From contig CANLQD010000014.1 in assembly GCA_947493175.1 (NCBI GenBank), positions 21,433 through 85,432 on the forward strand: a stretch of 64,000 bases of DNA, read 5' to 3'. This stretch comes from an uncultured Flavobacteriaceae bacterium. Its GTDB lineage: Bacteria > Bacteroidota > Bacteroidia > Flavobacteriales > Flavobacteriaceae. Position 1 is the first letter of the stretch. Each line of letters starts with the position of its first letter. The notes beneath the pieces are model-generated. The model was given only the letters and a program-made list of their open reading frames with translations. It searched no databases and had not been told where the DNA came from. Positions 41,489 through 50,013 of this stretch are shown in pieces. A program made the position numbers and the translations under genes.

Positions 41489-42724
41489 TTAGTCGGTAAG
41501 GGATTGATATATAAACTGTCTCATGATCCTGCCGTAGTAGTTGTTATAAGGTTGTATCTGTGTCAATAAAATGGCGATTAATTCTTCCTTGGGGTCGACA
41601 AAGAAATAGGTGCAATAGGCCCCGCTCCAGTAGTATTGTCCCACGCTGCCCAAACTTTTGCTATCGGCGATGTTAGTTGTTACGCCAAAACCCAGTCCGA
41701 AACCTTGGCCGGCTGCCTGGTATAGATCTCCCACCTGATTCATAGTCATGATTTCGATGGTTTTTGGACTCAGGTATCGCTTGCCCTTCCATTCACCTTT
41801 GTTCAGCAACATCTGGCAAAAGGTCAAATAATCGGCTGCCGTAGAAAAAAGACCGTGGGTGCCTCCGAAAACGGTATTCCCTTCGATGGGCAACTGGTCT
41901 TTCGAATTTACCATTTTACCTTCTTCATTCAAATTATGCACGGGTCCCCATCGACCTTGATTTTCCTCAGGGATATTATATCCCGTGTCTTCCATTCCAA
42001 GGGGATCGAATATGCGTTCCTGCAGAAAAGCAGCAGTGTTCATGCCCGAAAAATGCTCTATCAGTAGCGATAACACATCGGGAGAAGCACTATAATACCA
42101 TTGTTCTCCCGGATGCCCGATTAAGGGAAGTCCGACCAAGGTATTCACTCTACTTTCGATGGTTTCTTGAGGTTCATAGTATAAAGCTTTGGCAATTGCA
42201 TTGTCTAATTCCGTACCTCCGAGACCATGTGAAAACCCAGCGGTATGGGTTAGAATGTGGTGAATCGTAATTTCCTTATTTGCGTCGACCGTATTTTGCT
42301 CTAGACCTTTGTTTATATCGGTGGCTACTTGTAGATTTTTGAACTGGGGAAGGTACTTGGAAACAGGGTCGGTGAGGAAAAAATGACCTTCTTCATAGAG
42401 CATCATGAAAGCTGCCGTAACAATTGGTTTGGTCATCGACATGATATGCAAAATTTGATCATCCTGCATAGGGGTCTTTTTCTTGAGGTCACTAAGTCCA
42501 AAGGTGTTTTTATGAATGACCTCACCTCTTCGTACGATATACGAAACCGCTCCTGGGACTCTCCCTTCATTCACTTCTTTTTGAAGAAAAGCATCATAAC
42601 GCGCTAGGTGCTTGGTCGAAATCCCAATTTCGGAAGACCTGGTTTCGGTGGTTGATTGTGCCTTTAAATCCGCATGGGATAAGAACAAGAAAAGTAAGAC
42701 GAGCAATATGTTTTTTTTCTTCAT
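41489..42724 (-). CDS. Exported serine hydrolase, beta-lactamase family
   Basis: A protein of 411 residues from ATG 42724 (signal peptide 'KKKNILLVLLFLFLSHADLKAQ'); an in-frame ATG at 42745 adds seven residues. The fold is class C beta-lactamase-like with SxxK SMTK (S103-K106 counted from 42745), tyrosine motif in 'QWYYSASPDVLS' and a C-terminal 'QYYWSGAYCTYFF' box. It lacks the C-terminal extra domain of the 9359 paralogue. It is probably an esterase. A two-arm inverted repeat sits just upstream (42758-42790). Confidence 0.86.
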   Translation of the reverse strand: MKKKNILLVLLFLFLSHADLKAQSTTETRSSEIGISTKHLARYDAFLQKEVNEGRVPGAVSYIVRRGEVIHKNTFGLSDLKKKTPMQDDQILHIMSMTKPIVTAAFMMLYEEGHFFLTDPVSKYLPQFKNLQVATDINKGLEQNTVDANKEITIHHILTHTAGFSHGLGGTELDNAIAKALYYEPQETIESRVNTLVGLPLIGHPGEQWYYSASPDVLSLLIEHFSGMNTAAFLQERIFDPLGMEDTGYNIPEENQGRWGPVHNLNEEGKMVNSKDQLPIEGNTVFGGTHGLFSTAADYLTFCQMLLNKGEWKGKRYLSPKTIEIMTMNQVGDLYQAAGQGFGLGFGVTTNIADSKSLGSVGQYYWSGAYCTYFFVDPKEELIAILLTQIQPYNNYYGRIMRQFIYQSLTD

Positions 42725-42757
42725 TTTCGCAGTGGATTTTGACATGACTGGAATAAT

Positions 42758-42790
42758 TCTTCAATTCTAGCTTTTTGCAGAAATTGAAGA
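42758..42790. promoter_or_regulatory. 9-bp inverted repeat upstream of the serine hydrolase gene
   Basis: TCTTCAATT (42758-42766) and AATTGAAGA (42782-42790) are exact complements 15 nt apart, with a further TTCTTCA half-site touching the second arm. The position, 13 bp outside the longer start, suits an operator or leader hairpin. Confidence 0.5.
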
Positions 42791-42966
42791 TTCTTCAGTT
42801 TGTTCAAACAATATAATCCTTTTTAATACTTTTTGCGCGTATTACTTACACAAAAAGGAATTTATAGCTCCTTTTTCATTTTTTTGTTAAGGAAATTTTT
42901 TAACTTGTTCATTGTAAATAGAAACAGTGATAAAACACGATCTAATAACCTTTAAACTAGAATGCA

Positions 42967-43299
42967 ATGAGTGAAAGAGACGACAAGTTGGCGGCTTTGA
43001 AAGCGACCGCTGTGAAGCAATTAAACGAATGTGGTGTTACCGATATCGACCATGACCAATTAGATGGCTATGTGAATAGCTTAAAGTCCATGGTAGATAA
43101 TAAAGATGCTACCTTGGTCTCTGGCCAAGATGAGTCTGAGTTGGAAACCGTGCGAAGGAACTTTGCCGAGAAAAAACTAGGGGTCACCGACAAGGATAAA
43201 GCGATGGCCGCTATAAAGGCGGTAGCGGAAAAAATGTCAGGAATAAGAATGAAAAGTAGACCTGCTTTCTATTACTTGGTCGCTCATGAGTTGAGCTAG
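42967..43299 (+). CDS. DUF2853 family protein
   Basis: A 110-residue cytoplasmic, helical protein. 'MSERDDKLAALKATAVKQL', 'LETVRRNFAEKKLGV' and the C-terminal 'RMKSRPAFYYLVAHEL' are characteristic of DUF2853, a small family of unknown function. The ATG follows an AT-rich leader and a hairpin terminator follows the stop, so it is a single-gene unit. Confidence 0.88.
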   Translation: MSERDDKLAALKATAVKQLNECGVTDIDHDQLDGYVNSLKSMVDNKDATLVSGQDESELETVRRNFAEKKLGVTDKDKAMAAIKAVAEKMSGIRMKSRPAFYYLVAHELS

Positions 43300-43355
43300 T
43301 CGATTGGAAAATAGCGGGCTACCCATAAAATGGCCCATAAGAAAATAGAAGCCTT

Positions 43356-43379
43356 GCCCTTTACGGACAGGGCTTTTTT
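43356..43379 (+). terminator. Intrinsic terminator of the DUF2853 gene
   Basis: GCCCT-N8-AGGGC followed by TTTTTT. The 5-bp G/C stem and T-run are clear; it begins 57 bp after the stop codon. Confidence 0.8.
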
Positions 43380-43460
43380 AATGTGGAGATGCTGACTTTT
43401 GAAACCAAAAAAAGGCAAGGGTAGGTGAGCACCCTTCTACTTTATCTATATCATAAACCC

Positions 43461-44984
43461 CTATTTCCTAAGCTGTTGTAAACGGTCAATGGCATTCTGG
43501 TTTTGGGCATTCAATTCCAGGGATTTTTCAAAGTTTTCGATTGCCTTTGGTTTGTTGCCCAGATGTAGATATGCCTCTGCCAGACTGTCGAACAGATTTG
43601 CTGAGGTCGGATATATCTCGGTCGCCAGTGAAAACACTTGGATAGACTGCTCTGATTTGCTTGGGTTGAACAACAATTGTAGCCCTAAATTGTTCAGTTT
43701 CCATTCAGGAATTTCCATAGAAGGATGCTCCTTGAGTAGCTCATTGTACAATACCCTTAGGTTCCTATAGTCTTGTTTGGATGCGATATCATTAAAATCC
43801 AAAAAAGTAAAGGGCGCTTCTTCGGGTATTTTGTGCGAATGGCTCAAGAGCCCATCTTGTAGGGGAGTTTGATCTATAAACCTCAAGGCGATAGGGTCGT
43901 TCTTTAAAAATGCATTTAAAAAATTGAGGGTATACTCTGTAAGAAGGCGGTATGATGTCATGATTTCTTTATCGCTCTTGTCTTGACGTAGGTCGCGTTC
44001 CTGAAAAAGAACACCGAACGAACTGAAATAGGAATGTGTTAGATGGTGAAATTTAAGTTGATAGGCCCTACTATGGGAAATACTATCATAGAATTCAAAA
44101 GTGTTGTTTAGTGCGGGGTTTATTTTGTCTTCTTTTAGCACCCGCTCTGGAATGTCTTTTTGGGCCATATGTATGAAAGGGACATTTGCTCTTTCCAGAT
44201 TAAAAAAGGGTGACTTTTGGAGGGTTTTATATTGGTATTTGATACTGCCATCTAGACTTATGACGGCTCTGATATGTTCATTGCGCATTTGAGCGAGCAC
44301 ATTCGATAAACCTCCGAAACTAAAGCCCATGGTTGCGATGTTGGTAGGGTCTACATGGGGATGCCGAAATACTTCGTTTATCAAAAACTCAATATCTCTT
44401 GCCTGGGTTTCCATATCCTTGGCCGTACCCCCTTCGAATAAACGCGTTTCCGTTCCTCTGCTCGGACTGGAAATTACCCAATAGCCATGGCTTGCCAAAT
44501 ATTCGCAAAGTGCAAAATTTTCAATGGATGATGCTTGATAGCTAGGGGCATAGACCACAACGGGAAATCGATCATCAACCTTGGGCGCATTTCGATGGGC
44601 AGTGGTCTTCTCTTTAAGATGTTCGTTATTTTCAGGCGTATTCTTGAGATAAGGGAACCAATTCAAAAGATGTTCGTTCGGAAGGTATTCCCATTCTTCC
44701 TCTTCCTTTACTATTTCGAGGTAATTCAAAACCTTCATTGGCCCTAAATTTGCTGGTTCTTTTGTAGCAGGATACCAAATGCTTATTGGAATAGGTCTGG
44801 GAATGGGTGTGTTATTCCAATCATACTGGCGGTGATATGTTCTGGTGCTATCGGCAGTAATATAATGTTGAAATCCGACTGTATACGGGCCGTGTTGTAA
44901 ATCAATTTGGGCCAAGGATGTTTGGGCTACTCCTAAATTGCCGCAAAGGAGTAATAGGGCACTGCCTAAAAACAATCGAATCAT
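43461..44984 (-). CDS. Exported dienelactone-hydrolase-like enzyme with C-terminal TPR
   Basis: A 507-residue protein from ATG 44984 (signal peptide 'IRLFLGSALLLLCGNLGVAQ'); the open frame to 45035 is ignored. The N-terminal 350 residues are an alpha/beta hydrolase resembling platelet-activating-factor acetylhydrolase or dienelactone hydrolase, nucleophile elbow GFSFGG, with 'RFPVVVYAPSYQ' as the early strand. The last 80 residues contain a TPR pair ('ANLFDSLAEAYLHLGNKPKA'). Hydrolase-TPR fusions are frequent in Flavobacteriia; substrate unknown. Confidence 0.82.
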   Translation of the reverse strand: MIRLFLGSALLLLCGNLGVAQTSLAQIDLQHGPYTVGFQHYITADSTRTYHRQYDWNNTPIPRPIPISIWYPATKEPANLGPMKVLNYLEIVKEEEEWEYLPNEHLLNWFPYLKNTPENNEHLKEKTTAHRNAPKVDDRFPVVVYAPSYQASSIENFALCEYLASHGYWVISSPSRGTETRLFEGGTAKDMETQARDIEFLINEVFRHPHVDPTNIATMGFSFGGLSNVLAQMRNEHIRAVISLDGSIKYQYKTLQKSPFFNLERANVPFIHMAQKDIPERVLKEDKINPALNNTFEFYDSISHSRAYQLKFHHLTHSYFSSFGVLFQERDLRQDKSDKEIMTSYRLLTEYTLNFLNAFLKNDPIALRFIDQTPLQDGLLSHSHKIPEEAPFTFLDFNDIASKQDYRNLRVLYNELLKEHPSMEIPEWKLNNLGLQLLFNPSKSEQSIQVFSLATEIYPTSANLFDSLAEAYLHLGNKPKAIENFEKSLELNAQNQNAIDRLQQLRK

Positions 44985-45083
44985 AACATAGCGTGTTTGT
45001 TTTAAAAAGACGGGAATCATGGTAAATTGTTGCACCTATCTGGGTTTTAAGACTTAGAAAAACAGCCTTTTATCTGTAGATGG

Positions 45084-45983
45084 CTACCGAACACCATTTA
45101 CGTTCATTGCCAAGGTATAAATAGAATCCATCGCGGTAATAAAGAGCGTTTTTTGGTCCCGGCCACCGAAGGTAACGTTCGCGGTCCATTTTTCGGGCAC
45201 CGCAATATGTTGTAGTTGTTTCCCGGTTTTATCGAAAACGGTAACCCCATCTCCCGTGAGGTACACATTTCCCAAATTATCGAGTGTCATACCATCGGAC
45301 CCCATATCGGCGAACAAGACTCGGTCAGAAAGACTTTTGTCTTCATTAATGGTGAAGGAATAGGTTTTTTTCTTGCCATTGTCTGCAATATACAGTGTTT
45401 TGCCATCTGGTGAACCGATAATACCGTTCGGTTGCCCATAATTGCCAGATGCCACTATTTTAACTTCTTTGGTGGTAGGATCTAAATAGTAGACGCGCCG
45501 TTCTTCGATTTGTGGTTCTGTATGCTTCCACCACGGGCGTTCGTATAATGGGTCTGTAAAGTAGATGCCTCCTTCGGGGTGCACCCAAAGGTCATTGGGG
45601 CCGCCTAGTTTTCTTCCTTCGAAATTATCAAGGAGCACCGTTACGTTTTGATCGGCATCAATTTTCCATAGTTCGTTCTTATCATCGGCACAGGAAAGCA
45701 AATTACCGTCATGGTCAAAATAAAGTCCGTTTGAACGTCCTGAAGGCGTCATCCAATCCGACACCGTATTATCGGCCGCATTCCATTTCACGATTCGGTC
45801 GTTAGGCTGATCGGTAAAATAAACATCTCCATTTTTATCGACCGCAGGGCCTTCCGTAAAGTCGAAACGATCGGCTACCAAAGTCAGTTCAGCACCCTCG
45901 GCGATGAGTTCGGTATTTTGGGCCGTGCAAGAAAGTTGAAGTGCTAAAAGCAAAGGAAAACAAATCGATTGAGTAACTTTCAT
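45084..45983 (-). CDS. SMP-30/gluconolactonase family lipoprotein
   Basis: A 299-residue lipoprotein (lipobox LQLSC) with the six-bladed SMP-30/gluconolactonase propeller: 'FTEGPAVDKNGDVYFTDQPN', 'GGPNDLWVHPEGGIYFTDP', 'GQPNGIIGSPDGKTLYIADN' and 'SDGMTLDNLGNVYLT'. Metal-site residues E (FTEGP), N (PND) and D (SDGMT) are present, in keeping with a lactonase. It lies 23 bp behind a Tat-exported sugar isomerase gene and is probably co-transcribed with it. Confidence 0.9.
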   Translation of the reverse strand: MKVTQSICFPLLLALQLSCTAQNTELIAEGAELTLVADRFDFTEGPAVDKNGDVYFTDQPNDRIVKWNAADNTVSDWMTPSGRSNGLYFDHDGNLLSCADDKNELWKIDADQNVTVLLDNFEGRKLGGPNDLWVHPEGGIYFTDPLYERPWWKHTEPQIEERRVYYLDPTTKEVKIVASGNYGQPNGIIGSPDGKTLYIADNGKKKTYSFTINEDKSLSDRVLFADMGSDGMTLDNLGNVYLTGDGVTVFDKTGKQLQHIAVPEKWTANVTFGGRDQKTLFITAMDSIYTLAMNVNGVR

Positions 45984-46006
45984 GATGTGCTATTTTTTGA
46001 ATGTTG

Positions 46007-46840
46007 TCAAAGGTTTTTTAGAAAAGCCATATTGTGTTTCATGCTTTCCAAAGGGGTGCTGGCGTATTCTTCTTGTTCGATAAAAATGTGTTTTACACCC
46101 GAAGCCTCCCGATGTTGCATCATGGCTTTGATGTCCAATCCGCCTTTTCCGAATTCCGTGCTTTCCTTTCTGCCCAGATGCATATCCTTTAAGTGCCACA
46201 GCGGAAAACGCCCTGGATATTTTTTAAAATAATCCAGAGGATCTTTTCCACCCATAATCACCCACCCCAAGTCCAATTCCATATGTACCAACTCAGGGTC
46301 GGTTTCATCCATTAAAACGTCATAGAGCACTTTCCCCTTATCCGATTCGAATTCGTACGCATGGTTGTGATAACCGAATTTAAGTCCCAATTTTTTGCAG
46401 TCTTCCCCAGCTTTGTTAAAGGCTTCGGCCACCTTTTTGTAATTGTCTACGGTTTGGCCTTTGCTCGGCATGGAGGAGCAGATGACATATGGTTGTTCGG
46501 AAGCTACTGCTTGTTCCATTGTATCCTGAAAATGGGAGTCAAGGGCTACATGACCACTTTGAAGGGTCATCCCCAAATCTTTGCAAGCCTGTTGCATGTC
46601 TTTAGGTGATAATCCATAATAGAGCCCTTTTTTACTTCTGGCGGATTCTATTTCTTTGATTCCGATAGAAGCGATTTGTTCCAAAGTACCCAAAGCGTCT
46701 TTTGCCATTGCATCCCGAAAAGAATACAATTGTACACCAAGCAGTTGTTCGTTAGGGGAGTGGAGGGTTAAAGAAGGCAATACAAAGAGGCCTAAGGCAC
46801 CCGTTCCGGATTGTTTTAAAAAATCTCTTCTTGTTTTCAT
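46007..46840 (-). CDS. Tat-exported sugar phosphate isomerase/epimerase-like (xylose isomerase-like TIM barrel)
   Basis: A 277-residue protein. The N-terminus 'KTRRDFLKQSGTGALGLF' is a twin-arginine signal. The rest is an AP-endonuclease 2/xylose-isomerase-like TIM barrel: 'LGVQLYSFRDAMAKDALG', 'KFGYHNHAYEF', 'ELDLGWVIMGGKDPLDYF', 'LWHLKDMHL', with glutamate and histidine metal ligands at the strand ends. Substrate unknown; with the SMP-30 gene it suggests oxidation or isomerisation of a sugar outside the cytoplasm. Confidence 0.88.
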   Translation of the reverse strand: MKTRRDFLKQSGTGALGLFVLPSLTLHSPNEQLLGVQLYSFRDAMAKDALGTLEQIASIGIKEIESARSKKGLYYGLSPKDMQQACKDLGMTLQSGHVALDSHFQDTMEQAVASEQPYVICSSMPSKGQTVDNYKKVAEAFNKAGEDCKKLGLKFGYHNHAYEFESDKGKVLYDVLMDETDPELVHMELDLGWVIMGGKDPLDYFKKYPGRFPLWHLKDMHLGRKESTEFGKGGLDIKAMMQHREASGVKHIFIEQEEYASTPLESMKHNMAFLKNL

Positions 46841-46973
46841 TCCATGTTATGATATCGTTTTCTTGCCATGGGTCATATTAAATATATGATGATGGCCGAA
46901 GACTCCTAAATTACTCTAAATTTTCGAACTCCGAAAAGGCACTACTTTGTACTTTTACCGAAACGCTGCACAG

Positions 46974-47774
46974 ATGAATTCCAGAGAAGAACAACTCAAA
47001 GCCTTTGATCGCTTATTAACGATTATGGATGAGCTCAGAACCCAATGCCCGTGGGATAAAAAACAGACCATGCAAAGTCTTCGTCACTTGACCATTGAAG
47101 AGACCTACGAGTTAGGGGATGCTATTTTGGACAATGATTTGGAAGAAGTGAAAAAAGAGTTGGGCGACGTTTTGCTTCATATCGTGTTCTATGCGCGGAT
47201 TGGAAGCGAGACCAATGATTTTGATATGGCAGATGTATGCAATGAAATTTGCGAAAAGTTGATTCACCGCCATCCACATATTTACGGTGATGTGAAAGTT
47301 GTAGACGAAGAAGAGGTAAAGCGCAACTGGGAGAATATAAAACTAAAGGAAGGAAAGAAGAGTGTGCTGCAGGGGGTGCCCAACGGACTGCCCGCTTTGG
47401 TGAAAGCCAATCGTATTCAGGATAAGGTGTCAGGGGTGGGATTTGATTGGGAACGGCCAGAACAGGTATGGGAAAAAGTACAGGAAGAATTAGGGGAACT
47501 CCAGGTGGAGATTAAAAACGGATCGGTCGATCAAGTCGAGTCCGAATTTGGCGATGTATTGTTCTCTATGGTCAACTACGCCCGGTTTTTAGGTGTCAAC
47601 CCTGAAAATGCGCTGGAACGTACCAACAAAAAGTTTATAAAAAGGTTTCAATATTTGGAAGGAAAAGCCAAAGAAATGAACAAATCGCTTAAAGAAATGA
47701 CCTTGGCCGAGATGGATGTGTTCTGGAACGAAGCCAAGAAAGTTCAAGTTCAAGCCTCAAGCTCAAAGGAATAG
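46974..47774 (+). CDS. mazG: MazG nucleoside triphosphate pyrophosphohydrolase
   Basis: A 266-residue protein from ATG 46974 (the frame is open to TTG 46947 but the family starts here). MazG hydrolyses NTPs to NMP and pyrophosphate, a housekeeping role. Both MazG domains are visible: 'CPWDKKQTMQSLRHLTIEET' with metal ligands E42, E43, E46, E62 and D65, and the second 'VESEFGDVLFSMVNYAR'. The last dozen residues ('KVQVQASSSKE') are encoded by a TTCAAG-type hexamer repeat (47743-47767), so the tail is probably a recent extension. Confidence 0.93.
   Translation: MNSREEQLKAFDRLLTIMDELRTQCPWDKKQTMQSLRHLTIEETYELGDAILDNDLEEVKKELGDVLLHIVFYARIGSETNDFDMADVCNEICEKLIHRHPHIYGDVKVVDEEEVKRNWENIKLKEGKKSVLQGVPNGLPALVKANRIQDKVSGVGFDWERPEQVWEKVQEELGELQVEIKNGSVDQVESEFGDVLFSMVNYARFLGVNPENALERTNKKFIKRFQYLEGKAKEMNKSLKEMTLAEMDVFWNEAKKVQVQASSSKE
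47743..47767. repeat. Hexanucleotide repeat forming the 3' end of mazG
   Basis: The units are TTCAAG, TTCAAG, CCTCAAG (one extra base) and CTCAAA. The same hexamer motif occurs after the TRIC gene at 30528-30557, in the same order of variants. Confidence 0.75.
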
Positions 47775-47795
47775 CATTTCAAGTATTGCATAGGG

Positions 47796-47850
47796 GTAAG
47801 TGGTCGGCAGTAGGTGGTTGCAGTAAGCGGTAAAGCGTAAATAGTAATTC
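47796..47850. repeat. Degenerate heptanucleotide tandem repeat starting GT
   Basis: Eight successive units: GTAAGTG, GTCGGCA, GTAGGTG, GTTGCA, GTAAGCG, GTAAAGC, GTAAATA, GTAATTC. All are 7 nt except one 6-nt unit. The array lies 22 bp after the mazG stop. Confidence 0.65.
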
Positions 47851-47957
47851 GGAATCGGTTAGAAGTTGTAACCGGATTCTTTATTGCTTCCGTTTGTAAA
47901 ACCCCGTAATACTTCTAATTTCCATATGTAAGGTTTAAAGTTAGGTATGTAGGGGCG

Positions 47958-48497
47958 TTACTTTCCACTTTCTTTGCCAAACATCTTTTTATTAAAGCTT
48001 TCAGAGCCTCCTTTCGGAATCGATAGGGAGACCCATAATGGACCTTTGATCATTTTTCCCAAAAAAACGATTTGACCTACATGATTGGCATAGTGGACCA
48101 GTTGCCTATTTGTTGCTTCTACAACGGTATGTGCCTTGCCTCTAATAGATACTACCGTGTCAAAATTTGTCTCATCGACACCATTTAGCGCGGTAAACAA
48201 AACATTCCAACCTTCCTCCCAAGAAGCGATCATTTCGGATTTTTTAGCATATCCGTGCTCAAATTCCGTTTCTCTATGACGCCATGGTTTCTCGCCATCC
48301 TCGGTCAAAAAGCTCGTCCACCGGCTTTTCATATTTCCGGCCATATGCTTTACGATAAGAGCAATACTATTATCGGTTTCGCTGTACCTCCAATGAATAT
48401 CCTCTTCCGAGAGCTGGGCAAAAGTCTTATCGCCTAAGGCTTTGTATCTGCGAAACTCGAATAAGATACTATCCATATAATTGGAGAAGGGCAACAT
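47958..48497 (-). CDS. DUF1572 (DinB-like) protein
   Basis: A 179-residue cytoplasmic four-helix protein of the DinB/YfiT superfamily, DUF1572 branch. 'IHWRYSETDNSIALIVKHMAGNM' and 'RQLVHYANHVGQIVFLGKM' carry the histidine ligands of the superfamily's metal site (one in the KHMAGN helix, two in HYANH). Members are thought to be metal-dependent, possibly thiol transferases with bacillithiol in Gram-positives; that is only a suggestive link to the bshC gene here. Confidence 0.87.
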   Translation of the reverse strand: MLPFSNYMDSILFEFRRYKALGDKTFAQLSEEDIHWRYSETDNSIALIVKHMAGNMKSRWTSFLTEDGEKPWRHRETEFEHGYAKKSEMIASWEEGWNVLFTALNGVDETNFDTVVSIRGKAHTVVEATNRQLVHYANHVGQIVFLGKMIKGPLWVSLSIPKGGSESFNKKMFGKESGK

Positions 48498-48568
48498 ATA
48501 AACCGGTTTAGAATTGACAATGACTCCTTAGGTCTTGTTCCTGTATCGCTTCTGTGTCATTTTTAGAC

Positions 48569-49069
48569 CTACTCCGAATCTGGCACAAAATCCAACGCAA
48601 CTCCGTTGATACAGTGTCTTTTTCCTGTTGGTGCGGGACCGTCGTCGAATACATGGCCTAGGTGCCCTCCGCAAGTTGCACAATGTTCCTCGGTACGGGC
48701 ATATCCTATCTTGTAGTCTACATCATATGCGACGTTTCCTTCAATTTCCTGATAAAAACTGGGCCATCCGGTACCGGAATTAAATTTGGTCTCACTTTCG
48801 AAGAGTGGGGTAGCACAAGCCGCACATACATAGGTGCCTTTTTCTTTATTATCCAAAAGGTCGCTGGTAAAAGCATTTTCGGTAGCAGCTTTCCGTAGTA
48901 CATAAAATTCTTCGGCTGTCAGCTCTTTTTTCCATTCCTCCTCTGTTTTGGTCACTTTATAGGTGGTTTCCGTTTTTTCAGATTGGTCTGATGCCATTTC
49001 TTTTTTTTGCGCGTTGCCATTGCATCCTACCAACACCAAACAGACGCTTACCAATAATTTCTTTATCAT
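48569..49069 (-). CDS. msrB: Lipoprotein methionine-R-sulfoxide reductase MsrB
   Basis: A 166-residue lipoprotein (lipobox LVGC, C16) carrying an MsrB domain, which reduces R-methionine sulfoxide in proteins. Zinc cysteines C82/C85 and C130/C133, 'NSGTGWPSF' and the catalytic cysteine C153 in 'RHCINGVALDF' are all present. Placement in the envelope implies repair of exported proteins, with electrons from a periplasmic thioredoxin-like donor not seen here. A -7 element is at 49113-49120. Confidence 0.94.
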   Translation of the reverse strand: MIKKLLVSVCLVLVGCNGNAQKKEMASDQSEKTETTYKVTKTEEEWKKELTAEEFYVLRKAATENAFTSDLLDNKEKGTYVCAACATPLFESETKFNSGTGWPSFYQEIEGNVAYDVDYKIGYARTEEHCATCGGHLGHVFDDGPAPTGKRHCINGVALDFVPDSE

Positions 49070-49112
49070 TTTTTTATTTTTTTTATTCGTCGAAAAGAAG
49101 TTCTTTTCCTTT

Positions 49113-49120
49113 CAAAAATA
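49113..49120 (-). promoter_or_regulatory. Promoter -7 element of msrB
   Basis: TATTTTTG on the minus strand matches TAnnTTTG and lies 44 bp upstream of the msrB ATG. The -33 TTG is not evident. Confidence 0.45.
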
Positions 49121-49161
49121 GGGTATTTCGAACTAAGACTTAAGACGGGTTTAACAACAAG

Positions 49162-49189
49162 AAACCCTGTGCCATACGGAACAGGGTTT
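49162..49189 (-). terminator. Intrinsic terminator of the collagen-like gene
   Basis: AAACCCTGT (49162-49170) pairs with ACAGGGTTT (49181-49189) over a 10-nt loop, 40 bp downstream of the gene on the minus strand. The trailing run is only moderately T-rich. Confidence 0.65.
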
Positions 49190-49229
49190 GTTCTCCAATA
49201 TTGTTATGTTAGCCGTTGTAGGCTTCTAT

Positions 49230-49808
49230 TTAATCTAGGTGAATCGTTTCTACCTGATTCAGTTCAACACCAATTTTACCCATTACCGACGAAAGGTTTG
49301 TCGTATCCATATCGGTACTCTGTAAAAACTCACTGGGCAAAATAACGATTCGGAAGGTTTGATTGTCGGTGAAATCGGTACTTAAGGTCGATAGATCAAA
49401 ATTTCCGTCGATAAATAGTTCAAAGTCCAGAAAAGTGTGGGCCACCGTATACTGCATCGTGCCACCGGGAAGAAAGAAATTCTGGGGAATCAAACTCCAA
49501 GCATCGGCCGTGCTACCATCGGATAAGTCTATTTGACCATCAAAACGATAGACCAATACAGCGTCGGACTCAAAAATTTCAAAATCGGTATAATCTGAAA
49601 ATGTTTCCAATACGGTCCACAAGTTGCTACCGGTATCATAGGTGAAGTTGACGCCATCTAACTCAAAAACTTGACCTTGAATCCCATCCTGCCCGTCCAG
49701 GCCATCAACCCCATCGAACCCGGGAGGGCCTATAGGACCAGGGTCGCCTTCACAGGAAATGAATAGTATAGTTAAAAATGCTCCTAATACGAATGTTGCT
49801 TTTCTCAT
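49230..49808 (-). CDS. Lipoprotein with short collagen-like repeat
   Basis: A 192-residue lipoprotein (lipobox LFISC, C19). Immediately after the cysteine come about nine Gly-X-Y triplets ('GDPGPIGPPGFDGVDGLDG'), a collagen-like stalk, then a beta-rich C-terminal domain of about 140 residues ('ETFSDYTDFEIFESDAVLVY') that I do not recognise. This layout is widespread in Flavobacteriia as collagen-like surface lipoproteins. A surface-exposed stalk plus head is inference. Confidence 0.78.
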   Translation of the reverse strand: MRKATFVLGAFLTILFISCEGDPGPIGPPGFDGVDGLDGQDGIQGQVFELDGVNFTYDTGSNLWTVLETFSDYTDFEIFESDAVLVYRFDGQIDLSDGSTADAWSLIPQNFFLPGGTMQYTVAHTFLDFELFIDGNFDLSTLSTDFTDNQTFRIVILPSEFLQSTDMDTTNLSSVMGKIGVELNQVETIHLD

Positions 49809-50013
49809 GGATAATAGTTTTAAATATTTTCTGGTTATTGAAAGTACTCCGTCGGGAGTCCTTTAATTTTTATTTTTTTTAATGGTTTCAAAAAGCATTC
49901 CAAAATTACCTTTCACTTGTTTTATCTTACCAATACCGCTAAAAAAAGAATGGAATTCCGGTTCATTAACGGTAATTTCCTATTTTTAGCAAAACCAATC
50001 AAATATAGGGGAT

